Source of the DNA: Psychrobacter sp. UBA3962
GTDB lineage: Bacteria > Pseudomonadota > Gammaproteobacteria > Pseudomonadales > Moraxellaceae
NCBI RefSeq assembly: GCF_002385225.1
Contig: NZ_DGDC01000025.1
Location: 1 to 29,581, forward strand
Length of the DNA: 29,581 nt
Reading direction: 5' to 3'
Position numbers and translations under genes: made by a program. Below, one piece after another: positions 16,365-24,128 of this stretch. The first letter of the stretch is position 1. The number at the start of each line of letters is the position of its first letter. Under the pieces are notes generated by a model. That model was not told the DNA's origin and made no database searches. It saw nothing but the letters and a program-made list of their open reading frames with translations.

Positions 16365-16387
16365 AGCGTCCGGCATAGGATTATAGT
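16359..16387 (+). promoter_or_regulatory. Candidate promoter for the enoyl-CoA hydratase-family gene
   Basis: TTGCTA (16359-16364), a 17-base spacer and TATAGT (16382-16387), 65 bases before the start codon. Confidence 0.5.
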
Positions 16388-16451
16388 TGACTTATAGGAC
16401 ACCGGTAGCGGCATGAGTCGCCACTGACTAACATATAAAAGGACAATAACA

Positions 16452-17258
16452 ATGACCAGTAACAGTAATGAGAGCAAGCAACCAAGCCGAATTAGCTATG
16501 CCACTGAGGGATATATTTGCTTGATTGGCCTGAATCGTGCTGACAAGCGCAACGCCTTTGACAGTCACATGATTGCCCAGTTATCACAGGCTTTAACCCG
16601 TTATGAGAACGATGACACGCTGCGCTGTGCGCTTATATTTGCCCATGGTGAGCACTTCACTGCGGGGCTTGATCTAATGGAGTTACAAGACAAGCTAGAC
16701 AAAGGGGTATTTGCTTTTGATAGTACCCAAGTTGATCCATGGGGCATTAGTGGCAAGCTGCGTACCAAACCTGTTGTCGTTGCGGTACAAGGCATCTGTT
16801 TTACAGCGGGTATTGAGCTGATGTTGAATGCCGATGTGGTAGTCGCCAGTGAGGATTGTAACTTTGCCCAGATGGAAGTTCAGCGCGGTATCATGCCCTT
16901 TGGCGGGGCAACTGTTCGCTTTGTGCAGGCTGCAGGTTGGCAAAAAGCCATGCCTTATCTTTTAACTGGTAAGCCCTTTGATGCGGCTACAGCAGAGAAA
17001 CTAAACCTGGTCAGTGAAGTGGTAGAGACAGGCAAACAGTATGATCGAGCCTATGAATTGGCGGTTGAGATTAGCAAAGCCGCACCCTTAGGCGTTCAAG
17101 CCCTGCTGGCTTCAGCACTTGATGGCGCTCGTAATGGGGCAGACAGTGCGCTGGGTAATATTCATAGCTTTTTGCCACCCCTGTTTCACTCTGAAGATGC
17201 CAAAGAGGGCGTAATGGCTATGGTTGAACGCCGAGAGGCTCAGTTTAAAGGTCGTTAA
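16452..17258 (+). CDS. Enoyl-CoA hydratase/isomerase (crotonase) family protein
   Basis: This is a crotonase-fold enzyme acting on acyl-CoA thioesters in the cytosol. The 268-residue protein shows NRADKRNAFDSHM (28-40), the CoA-binding and oxyanion-hole segment GEHFTAGLDLMEL (66-78), and GICFTAGIELMLNADVVVAS (114-133). Both catalytic glutamates of true enoyl-CoA hydratases are present with the right 20-residue spacing: E122 (GIEL) and E142 (QME). Hydratase activity is therefore likely, but the substrate cannot be told. The start follows AAAAGGACAATAACA, a good ribosome binding site. No other fatty-acid degradation gene is adjacent. An upstream promoter with TTTGCTA repeats suggests individual regulation. 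Confidence 0.88.
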   Translation: MTSNSNESKQPSRISYATEGYICLIGLNRADKRNAFDSHMIAQLSQALTRYENDDTLRCALIFAHGEHFTAGLDLMELQDKLDKGVFAFDSTQVDPWGISGKLRTKPVVVAVQGICFTAGIELMLNADVVVASEDCNFAQMEVQRGIMPFGGATVRFVQAAGWQKAMPYLLTGKPFDAATAEKLNLVSEVVETGKQYDRAYELAVEISKAAPLGVQALLASALDGARNGADSALGNIHSFLPPLFHSEDAKEGVMAMVERREAQFKGR

Positions 17259-17428
17259 TTTAAGCCGTTATACTCATTAAAGAACTGATTGATTATAATG
17301 GTTAAGCCAGTGGTTGGCCGCCTTTAAAGACTCTGCGTCTTCTCTTTTTAAGCCCAGCTTTATTTATGCTCAGCAGCAAAGTGTACTGAGCTGATTTCTT
17401 ACCCTGATACTAAGCGGCAGTCTTATCT

Positions 17429-18376
17429 ATGTTAGACATTCTCAACATCACCGCGCCGATTTTTATTATTATCGCACTGGGTTATCTAAGTGTTCGATTG
17501 CATCTGATTGACCCAAGCCATGCCAAAGGCATGGGCACTTTGGTGTTGTATATCGCCTTACCGGCACTGATGTTTAACGCCATTGCAGAAATGCCGTTTC
17601 AGCAAGTCATATCACCGAGCTATCTGCTTATCTATGCCGTAGGTTCAGTGTTGGCATTTGTGATAGGGGTTATGGTTACCAAAGGATTTTGGCGTCAAGA
17701 TAATGTCTCTGCGGCCCTAAATTCTACGGCATTGGCGTATGCCAACAGTGCTTTTATTGGTTTTGCCGTATTATCTGCGGTCATTGGGCCTACAAAGGCA
17801 GCTACTTATTTGTCCATGGTGGTGTTGATAGAGAGTTTTATCATGCTGCCGATGCTGTTTATCATGGCGGATATGAGCACTGATTCCGGTCAGTCTTTGG
17901 GTCAATTATTACTGCGTATTGCCAAAAACCTATCTCGTAACCCGTTGATTATTGCCATTATCATCAGCGTGAGTTTCTCAATTTTTAGCATTCCTGTACC
18001 CCAAATCGCGGCCCAAACTGCACACATGCTTTCAGGCGTTGCCGCCCCTGTTGCCCTGTTTGTTATTGGTATGAGCCTATCTGGTCTAGAATTAAAAGGT
18101 GATTTACCCAAAATTACCACCATTGGCTTAGGGAAGCTTATTGTGCATCCCTTAATGATGTTAGTTGCAATTATGCTTGTCCCGAGCGCGTCAATAGAAG
18201 GTAAATATGTGGCCATGCTGTTTGCGTCTGCGCCAACCTTTTCAACCATTGCCATCATCGCTCAGCATTATGGCTTGGTTGAGCGGGTGTCGGCTATTGT
18301 TATTATCTCAACCATTGGCTCATTTTTTAGTATGAGTGCGGTGCTGATGTATTGGGAGAGGATGGTTGGGTTTTAG
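17429..18376 (+). CDS. AEC (auxin efflux carrier) family permease
   Basis: This is an inner-membrane transporter of the AEC family, whose bacterial members are linked to dicarboxylate or amino-acid-derived substrates. The 315-residue protein is almost entirely hydrophobic with about ten membrane segments in two five-helix halves. The family features are LVLYIALPALMFNAIAEMPF (38-57), the helix-break NSAFIGFAVLSAVIG near 111-125, and the C-terminal half segment ALFVIGMSLSGLELKG. The substrate is unknown. It lies 170 bases after the enoyl-CoA hydratase-family gene with no strong terminator between. Confidence 0.86.
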   Translation: MLDILNITAPIFIIIALGYLSVRLHLIDPSHAKGMGTLVLYIALPALMFNAIAEMPFQQVISPSYLLIYAVGSVLAFVIGVMVTKGFWRQDNVSAALNSTALAYANSAFIGFAVLSAVIGPTKAATYLSMVVLIESFIMLPMLFIMADMSTDSGQSLGQLLLRIAKNLSRNPLIIAIIISVSFSIFSIPVPQIAAQTAHMLSGVAAPVALFVIGMSLSGLELKGDLPKITTIGLGKLIVHPLMMLVAIMLVPSASIEGKYVAMLFASAPTFSTIAIIAQHYGLVERVSAIVIISTIGSFFSMSAVLMYWERMVGF

Positions 18377-18416
18377 GGTAAACTGTGTTTTAACCCATAA
18401 CTATGTATTTTAAAAA

Positions 18417-18599
18417 GTGATAGGCGTTGGTGAAAAATGTATTACACCAAATGACCCAACTATCGATATCGGAAATGGATTTATTTATCTTTAAAACCAA
18501 ATCGGTAGTGGTTTTTGCGATAAATTAGGCTTTACGTTTCGAGATGAGCTCTATTACCGCCATTACGTATTGACTGAATTACAGCGAATCAATACCTAG
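18417..18599 (+). pseudogene. Possible relic of a small gene
   Basis: A single reading frame from GTG 18417 to TAG 18597-18599 reads as protein-like sequence interrupted by one in-frame TAA at 18492-18494. Before the stop it reads KCITPNDPTIDIGNGFIYL; after it, QIGSGFCDKLGFTFRDELYY, then RHYVLTELQRINT and the stop. The composition looks coding and a single C-to-T change (CAA to TAA) would explain the break. I do not recognise the family with confidence; the FCDKLGF-type segment is reminiscent of GNAT acetyltransferase C-terminal regions. It may also be chance. Confidence 0.3.
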
Positions 18600-18670
18600 T
18601 CAATAACGACATAAATCCTCCTCGTTACCCAGCATTAAACGAAAACTTCCCCAGCTATTAGGAACAATCC

Positions 18671-19819
18671 ATGCAATATAATTTTGACGAAGTCATAGAC
18701 AGAAGTAATACCGGATCAATTAAGTGGCATTATGCAGATGACACCATTCCACTGTGGGTGGCAGATATGGATTTTAAAGCTGCTCAGCCTATTTTAGACA
18801 GCTTACAGCGTGTTGTGGATCACGGTATCTTAGGGTATACCAAGCAAAGCGATGACCTATATCAGGCTATTATTGATTGGCACAGTAGCCGCTATGGTTT
18901 GCAGCTGGAAGCTGATCAGATTCTGTTTTCACCTGGGGTGGTACCCAGTATTTCCTTAATGCTAAATCTGTTCACCGAAGTGGGCGATGCGGTATTAATC
19001 AATGACCCGATTTACACGCCTTTTGTGACCAAGACCAAACTGAATGGTTGTAAGGTGGTCAGCTCAGCACTGGTAGAAAAGCAAGGACGTTATGAGTTTG
19101 ATTTGGCCGACATGGAAGCCAAGATTAAGAAAAATAGAGTCAAAGTGTTCTTGCTGTGCAATCCGCATAATCCAGGCGGGCGAGTGTGGACAGCTGATGA
19201 GCTACAGGCGGTATTAGAGCTGTGCAAAAAGTATCAAGTAGCAGTGGTCAGTGATGAAATTCATCAGGATTTGACTCTGAGTGGTCATACTTTTACCCCG
19301 TTTTTAAGCCTGGCTAAGGGCTATGAGCACATGGTGGTCAGCCTAACCTCGATGACCAAAACCTTTAACGTGGCCGGTATTAAAGGGTCGATGATCTTTG
19401 TAAAAGATAAGGCATTAGCCACGCAAATCAAACAGCAACAGCAATTAAATGATGAGTATGAGCTCAATTTATTTGCTTATACAGTAATGCAAAGTGCGTA
19501 CGAGCAGGGCGCTGAATGGCTCGAGCAAGCGTTAGTTTATATCGAGAAAAACATCGATTTTACGCTACAGTATTTGGCCACTCATTTGCCAGACATTAAG
19601 GTGATGCGTCCCGAAGCCTCTTATTTAATTTGGCTAGATTGTTCTGCTTATGCTGAGGAGGATAAGGCATTGTATGATGCGCTGCGTGATGCCAAAGTAG
19701 AGCTGAATTCCGGTATTCAGTACGGCAAAGAGGGTCATCTAAAGCTGCGCATTAATGTGGCTTGTCCCCAGTCCATATTGGCTGAAGGATTAAATAGAGT
19801 AAAGCAGGCTTTGGCTTAG
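18671..19819 (+). CDS. MalY/PatB-type PLP-dependent cystathionine beta-lyase / aminotransferase
   Basis: This is a fold-type I pyridoxal-phosphate enzyme. The MalY/PatB family cleaves the C-S bond of cystathionine or cysteine conjugates and may also transaminate. The 382-residue protein has the family opening IKWHYADDTIPLWVADMDF (17-35), NPHNPGGR (164-171), the PLP-pyridine Asp in VVSDEIHQD (D195), the Schiff-base lysine in SLTSMTKTFNVAG (K230) and the carboxylate-binding arginine in LKLRINVACP (R360). Length matches MalY (about 390). No maltose or methionine genes are nearby, so the physiological substrate is open. A strong terminator follows. Confidence 0.9.
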   Translation: MQYNFDEVIDRSNTGSIKWHYADDTIPLWVADMDFKAAQPILDSLQRVVDHGILGYTKQSDDLYQAIIDWHSSRYGLQLEADQILFSPGVVPSISLMLNLFTEVGDAVLINDPIYTPFVTKTKLNGCKVVSSALVEKQGRYEFDLADMEAKIKKNRVKVFLLCNPHNPGGRVWTADELQAVLELCKKYQVAVVSDEIHQDLTLSGHTFTPFLSLAKGYEHMVVSLTSMTKTFNVAGIKGSMIFVKDKALATQIKQQQQLNDEYELNLFAYTVMQSAYEQGAEWLEQALVYIEKNIDFTLQYLATHLPDIKVMRPEASYLIWLDCSAYAEEDKALYDALRDAKVELNSGIQYGKEGHLKLRINVACPQSILAEGLNRVKQALA

Positions 19820-19864
19820 CTTATAGGTCGTAAAAGGCTGTTCAATTATAAAAGGCTAAGTACT

Positions 19865-19902
19865 AAAAAAGGTTGGATTAGTCTGCTAATCCAACCTTTT
19901 TT
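19865..19902. terminator. Bidirectional terminator between the lyase and BCCT genes
   Basis: A perfect 17-bp stem (AAAAAAGGTTGGATTAG at 19865-19881 with 19886-19902) around a TCTG loop, with As before and Ts after, serving two convergent genes. Confidence 0.93.
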
Positions 19903-19934
19903 ACGGTTTAATTTAGGGTTAGGCGTTAAGAGCA

Positions 19935-21845
19935 CTAACTGTCGTGTTTATTGAGTGCTTCTGCGTTTTCTTCTTCCTCATTTTCCTCACGCATCTGCTC
20001 CCACTCATCTTGTAGCGCCAAGATTGAGCCCTCAGGAGCTTCTGAAGTTACCCCTTCTTCCCAAGGAGCACTGTCTGCCAGCTCTTCAATATGAATCGTT
20101 TTTAAATAATAATCAGGCTGATAATGCAGGTCATAACGCGCCGCCTTTATCACTGATAGCATCATTAAAGATAGAATAATAATCAGTGGGGCACCAGCGA
20201 TAATAGAGGCGGTTTGCAGCGTCGCTAAATCACCTAAGAACATTAAAATGGCGGGTAATAAGCAAAGAGTAAAGGCCCAGAACAAACGGTTCCAACGGTG
20301 CGGCTCATCGTCTACTTCTACTTGTACCACAGACGCTAAGATATAAGAGATCGAGTCGAAGGTGGTTGCAGTGAAAATAACTGCTAAGAAAGTAAATACT
20401 GCCACCACAGCATAGGACATGGGCAGGCTATTTAAAATACTAAAAATGGCAGCAGTGGCCGATTCGTTATTTAGAATATTAACCACATCCACGGTACCGG
20501 TAAGCTGTAAGTACAAGCCATAATTACCTAAGATAATCATGAACATTGCACAGCCTAACGAGCCATAAAACATCGAGCCTACCACCATGTTTTGAATGGT
20601 GCGACCCCGTGAGATTTTGGCGATGAACAGCCCGATAGTAGGGGCAAATACCAGCCACCATGCCCAGTAGAATACGGTCCAATCTTGGGGGAAAGTAGTG
20701 TGCTTAAATCCAAAGCTGCCAAAGTCTTTGAAAGGCTCAACATAAGTCATCATCCGCGGCATTTCAGCAATCGAGCGGCCCAAAGCCTCAAGTCCGGTAT
20801 TGAAAATAAACACAGTCGGACCTGCGATAAGGATGAATAATAGCAGCGCCACAGCTAAGTAGAAGTTGATATTCGATAGTTTCTGAATCCCGCCTTTTAG
20901 ACCTTGATAGGCACTATAAGCGAAAATTAAGGTGGTCACAAACAGCACCACCAATTGCATGGTAATGTTGCGCGGTAAGCCAAATAAGTTATATAGACCT
21001 TCGTTAATTAACGGAGAGGCCAGACCTAATGTCGTTGCGCCACCGCCAACCATACCGAATACAAATAGCACATCGAGCATCTTCGCCCAATTGCTTCCCG
21101 CCAACTTCTCACCCAATAAAGGCATTAGGGTCTGACTTACCTTCAGTACTGGAGTTTGACGCACATAATAAAAATAGGCGATGGGGACAGCGGGCACTAG
21201 ATAAATGGCCCACGCCACTGGTCCCCAGTGGAAAATGCCGTAGGTCGTGGCCCAGCGGATGGCATCCGTTGACTCAGCAGCAATGCCAAAGGGAGGCGCT
21301 TGGTAGTAATAGGCCCATTCAATAAGACCCCAATATAGAATACTGGCCCCAATACCGCCACAGAATAGCATCGCTGCCCAGGAGGCATCTTTGAACTCTG
21401 GGGTGTCTTCGGGGCGACCGAGTTTGATATTACCAATGTCAGAGAAGACGATGTAAATCACAAATATCATCGCCAAAATACCAAAGGCCAAATAGGCAAA
21501 GCCGAAATTGGTGGTGACAAAGCTACGGGCAATTTCCACCCATTCTTTACCCTGCTCTGGGAAGAAAATTAAGGGAATACAGATGGCTAATAAAATTACC
21601 AACACCATGCCGAAGGTAAACTTATCGATACGAGTATCGGGCTCGTGATCGGGACGGCGCTGGGTGATGTTCATTGGCGCATTGAAGGTGCCTAGACGAG
21701 GCGGTCGTCTATGCTCGTAACTGCTTCGAATAAAATCGGGAAGGTACTCTTTTGAGCTATGTTGCGAGTGGCTGCTTGAGCTGAGGTTCTTTTTGACCCC
21801 ACGCTCTGTGTCGTTACTCCGGTTATTACTACTGGAGTTAGTCAT
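19935..21845 (-). CDS. BCCT family transporter, CaiT-like
   Basis: This is an inner-membrane carrier of the betaine/carnitine/choline family with about 12 membrane segments between residues 78 and 570. TM3 reads ASILYWGLIEWAYYYQAPPF (167-186) and is followed by GIFHWGPVAWAIY (203-215), both much closer to the carnitine antiporter CaiT than to BetP or BetT. The TM8 signature is WTVFYWAWW (389-397) then FIAKISRGRT (407-416), supplying the aromatic substrate box. TM10 has T494-T495 before FDS, where BetP has its sodium-binding Thr-Ser, so sodium coupling is possible. N- and C-terminal tails are hydrophilic (Ser-rich 1-75; Glu-rich 590-636). The start follows AGGAGAGGCAAT. Substrate is not determined. 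Confidence 0.92.
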   Translation of the reverse strand: MTNSSSNNRSNDTERGVKKNLSSSSHSQHSSKEYLPDFIRSSYEHRRPPRLGTFNAPMNITQRRPDHEPDTRIDKFTFGMVLVILLAICIPLIFFPEQGKEWVEIARSFVTTNFGFAYLAFGILAMIFVIYIVFSDIGNIKLGRPEDTPEFKDASWAAMLFCGGIGASILYWGLIEWAYYYQAPPFGIAAESTDAIRWATTYGIFHWGPVAWAIYLVPAVPIAYFYYVRQTPVLKVSQTLMPLLGEKLAGSNWAKMLDVLFVFGMVGGGATTLGLASPLINEGLYNLFGLPRNITMQLVVLFVTTLIFAYSAYQGLKGGIQKLSNINFYLAVALLLFILIAGPTVFIFNTGLEALGRSIAEMPRMMTYVEPFKDFGSFGFKHTTFPQDWTVFYWAWWLVFAPTIGLFIAKISRGRTIQNMVVGSMFYGSLGCAMFMIILGNYGLYLQLTGTVDVVNILNNESATAAIFSILNSLPMSYAVVAVFTFLAVIFTATTFDSISYILASVVQVEVDDEPHRWNRLFWAFTLCLLPAILMFLGDLATLQTASIIAGAPLIIILSLMMLSVIKAARYDLHYQPDYYLKTIHIEELADSAPWEEGVTSEAPEGSILALQDEWEQMREENEEEENAEALNKHDS

Positions 21846-21980
21846 ATTGCCTCTCCTGAATGGTTATTAGCGCTAAGGCTCTTTAATAAAACTTAATAGG
21901 TAGCGTTATATTAACACAGTCTATTAATTTTATAGGAATGCCCAAACGACTGATAAACAATGGTTGGGTAACAGGAGAGG

Positions 21981-22004
21981 AGAGAAGCTGTAGTCAGCTT
22001 CTCT
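21981..22004. terminator. Hairpin downstream of the 56-residue ORF
   Basis: AGAGAAGCTG (21981-21990) pairs perfectly with CAGCTTCTCT (21995-22004) around a TAGT loop, one base after the stop of the small minus-strand ORF. There is no T run on the minus strand, so it may stabilise the transcript end rather than terminate. Confidence 0.4.
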
Positions 22005-22005
22005 G

Positions 22006-22176
22006 TTATTTTGACCACCGGTTACGCATAAAGGTTAGTAAATAAAATAACACAGTGGTAATAAGGCTGAGTATGGCTATATAAGAAAGGTCTTGTCCCA
22101 ACTTTAATAGCATATTAAGCAAATAGTTGAGAATAAAGACGACAATAAAAAATACAATTAAATGGGTAATTTTCAT
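22006..22176 (-). CDS. Small two-helix membrane protein, unknown function
   Basis: ATG at 22174-22176 opens a 56-codon frame ending TAA at 22006. The product starts MKITHLIVFFIVVFILNYLL, has a short polar loop (LKLGQDL, 24-30), a second hydrophobic helix (about 31-50) and a basic end RNRWSK, the shape expected of a small inner-membrane protein with two helices. It starts 25 bases after the FGGY kinase stop on the same strand, so co-transcription is likely. The ribosome binding site is weak. I do not recognise the family. The hydrophobic pattern and placement argue for a real gene, but chance in AT-rich DNA is possible. Confidence 0.5.
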   Translation of the reverse strand: MKITHLIVFFIVVFILNYLLNMLLKLGQDLSYIAILSLITTVLFYLLTFMRNRWSK

Positions 22177-22201
22177 AAGCAGGGTCTTATGGTAAAAGGG
22201 G

Positions 22202-23770
22202 TTATTTTTTTGGGTAGCCCGTAATGTCCTGAATGCTATGATATAAGGGCTTTAAGCGCTCATACATCTTCAGATAAACCTCATTGTACAGGCGTTTATA
22301 AAGCGCAACATTTTCAGGGATGGGCAAAAACTCATCACCCAAATGGGTCATTGCGTCAACTGCGGTAGCATAATCTGGATAAACGCCGAGGCCGACGGCA
22401 CAGTTTATGGCAGCCCCCAATCCAGAAGCCTCATAAGTATGAGGGCGATAGGCGGGCATGGCAAAAATATCTGCGGTTAGCTGCATCGCTGCATCGCTTT
22501 GAGAGCCGCCGCCAGAGACACGAAGGTGCTTAATGGTTTGGCGAGTGCGCTTCTCAATGGTATCAAACCCAAGTTTTAGCTCATAAGCCAACCCTTCCAA
22601 AATAGCCCGGTAAACATGGGCGCGGGTGTGCACATCACCAAAACCAATCAAGGCGCCTTTGCCTTCAAGTCCAGGGTGACGCACGCCAGGTGACCAGTAC
22701 GGCTGCAGCATCAATCCCATGGAGCCGGCAGGAATGCCTTTAACCGCTTGATCCAATAAGTGTTCAGTATCAATGCCTTGGGTCTTCGCCAGCTGTGCCT
22801 CGTAATGGGCAAACTGCTCTTTAAACCAGCTGACCATCCAAAATCCGCGGTAAATCATATACTCATGGTTATAGTAATTTGGGGCCGCTGCCGTATACGC
22901 GGGCATGTGTTTTATCACCTCGATATAACGGGTTGAGGTGGTATTAATGGTGGCCGTGGTGCCAAAACTTAGGCATGCGGTATCAGTGGATAAGCCGGCG
23001 CTTCCCAAGGCTTCACAAGCCTTGTCACTGGCCGCTGCAATCATCGGAGTGCCCTCAGGAATACCCGTGGCTGCCGCCGCTTCGGCAGTAATATGACCTA
23101 GTTTCTGCCCAGGTGAAACCAGTCTTGGCATCTGCTCAATGCGGCAGCTGAATAAACGCCACTTAAAGTTACTGGGCTTCATCCACTGTTGCGCCTTGTA
23201 GTCATAAGGCAAGTAGCCGGTGTTCTGACCCGTTGAGTCGACCAAATCGTCGGTCAGCTTATAAGTCAAATAGGCCGATAAGTTGACATAATGGGCAGTC
23301 TTAGCCCAAATCTCAGGCTCATGACGAGATAACCAGTTACAGCGTGCTTTTTTCTGAGCCTCTTCTGCCAACTCCCCCATACCCACTATTTTGATGAGGG
23401 GGTCAAAAACCCCCAAATCATTGGTCTCTCCTTGGCGAAAATCTATCCAAACGATGGCTGGGCGTAGGGGCTGTTTGTCCTTATCTAGACAAATCATGGT
23501 ATAGCGTTGAGTGGTCAGACTAACCCCGGCAATTTGCGAGGGCTTGATATCACAGTTTTGCCATAATTGTTGACAGGCCTCACTAAGCTTTTGCCAATAG
23601 TAGGAAGCATGTTGCTCAGCAAAGTTGGCTTCAGTAGAAAAGTAAGGCTCAATAGGAACACGCGCCTTAGCAATTTCAGTACCAAATTGATCGAAGATTA
23701 ATGCTCTAACGCTTTGGGTACCATTGTCTATGGCCAATAAATAAATCGGGGTTTCGTCTGTAACGCTCAT
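22202..23770 (-). CDS. FGGY-family carbohydrate kinase, not a standard glycerol kinase
   Basis: FGGY kinases transfer phosphate from ATP to sugars, polyols or related alcohols. Counting from the upstream ATG at 23788, the protein has the phosphate loop LLAIDNGTQSVRALIFD (17-33), the WIDFR segment (114-118), the catalytic base D255 in ASDKACEALGS (253-263) and the adenosine motif SGGGSQSDAAMQLTADIF (425-442). Where E. coli glycerol kinase has QRET (R83, E84 bind glycerol), this protein has QRYT (94-97), so glycerol is probably not the substrate. I prefer the ATG at 23768-23770 (522 residues), which follows GAGTGG, over 23788 (528 residues), which has no ribosome binding site. It lies downstream of glpD with its own candidate promoter. 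Confidence 0.9.
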   Translation of the reverse strand: MSVTDETPIYLLAIDNGTQSVRALIFDQFGTEIAKARVPIEPYFSTEANFAEQHASYYWQKLSEACQQLWQNCDIKPSQIAGVSLTTQRYTMICLDKDKQPLRPAIVWIDFRQGETNDLGVFDPLIKIVGMGELAEEAQKKARCNWLSRHEPEIWAKTAHYVNLSAYLTYKLTDDLVDSTGQNTGYLPYDYKAQQWMKPSNFKWRLFSCRIEQMPRLVSPGQKLGHITAEAAAATGIPEGTPMIAAASDKACEALGSAGLSTDTACLSFGTTATINTTSTRYIEVIKHMPAYTAAAPNYYNHEYMIYRGFWMVSWFKEQFAHYEAQLAKTQGIDTEHLLDQAVKGIPAGSMGLMLQPYWSPGVRHPGLEGKGALIGFGDVHTRAHVYRAILEGLAYELKLGFDTIEKRTRQTIKHLRVSGGGSQSDAAMQLTADIFAMPAYRPHTYEASGLGAAINCAVGLGVYPDYATAVDAMTHLGDEFLPIPENVALYKRLYNEVYLKMYERLKPLYHSIQDITGYPKK

Positions 23771-24025
23771 AATGTGCCACTCGGTCATTAATTAGAAAAT
23801 TGGCTTTGGGATATTGAGATAAAAAATATCCCCTGGCTAGCCTGCATTTTTGGATAGAGTCATCATAGGGTTTGGCTAGGACTGAGGGCAGGGAGAAGGT
23901 AGGGGAGCCTCATTATTAGGTTAAAACATCAACCTGTCAGGCCAAAAGGCGGATAATGCTTATTGCTAACCTTAAAGGTCCCTAAGTACTCAATCCTTTG
24001 AGAAACTGTATCCTTTATGACTATA

Positions 24026-24054
24026 GTTATAAATTAGGGCGGTCAGAGAGTCAA
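24026..24054 (-). promoter_or_regulatory. Candidate promoter for the FGGY kinase
   Basis: Minus strand TTGACT (24049-24054), 17-base spacer, TATAAC (24026-24031), inside the 340-base gap between glpD and the kinase. It would give a leader of about 240 bases. The rest of that gap shows no ORF or strong terminator. Confidence 0.5.
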
Positions 24055-24128
24055 CGACTTACTATAATATAATTTACTGTGAATCATGACTCTAAGCCCG
24101 CCTATCACTCACTGTCAAAATTGACGGG

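Noticed and set aside
17327..17357. Terminator after the enoyl-CoA hydratase-family gene
   Set aside because: AAGAC/GTCTT makes only a 5-bp stem before CTCTTTTT; too weak to call.
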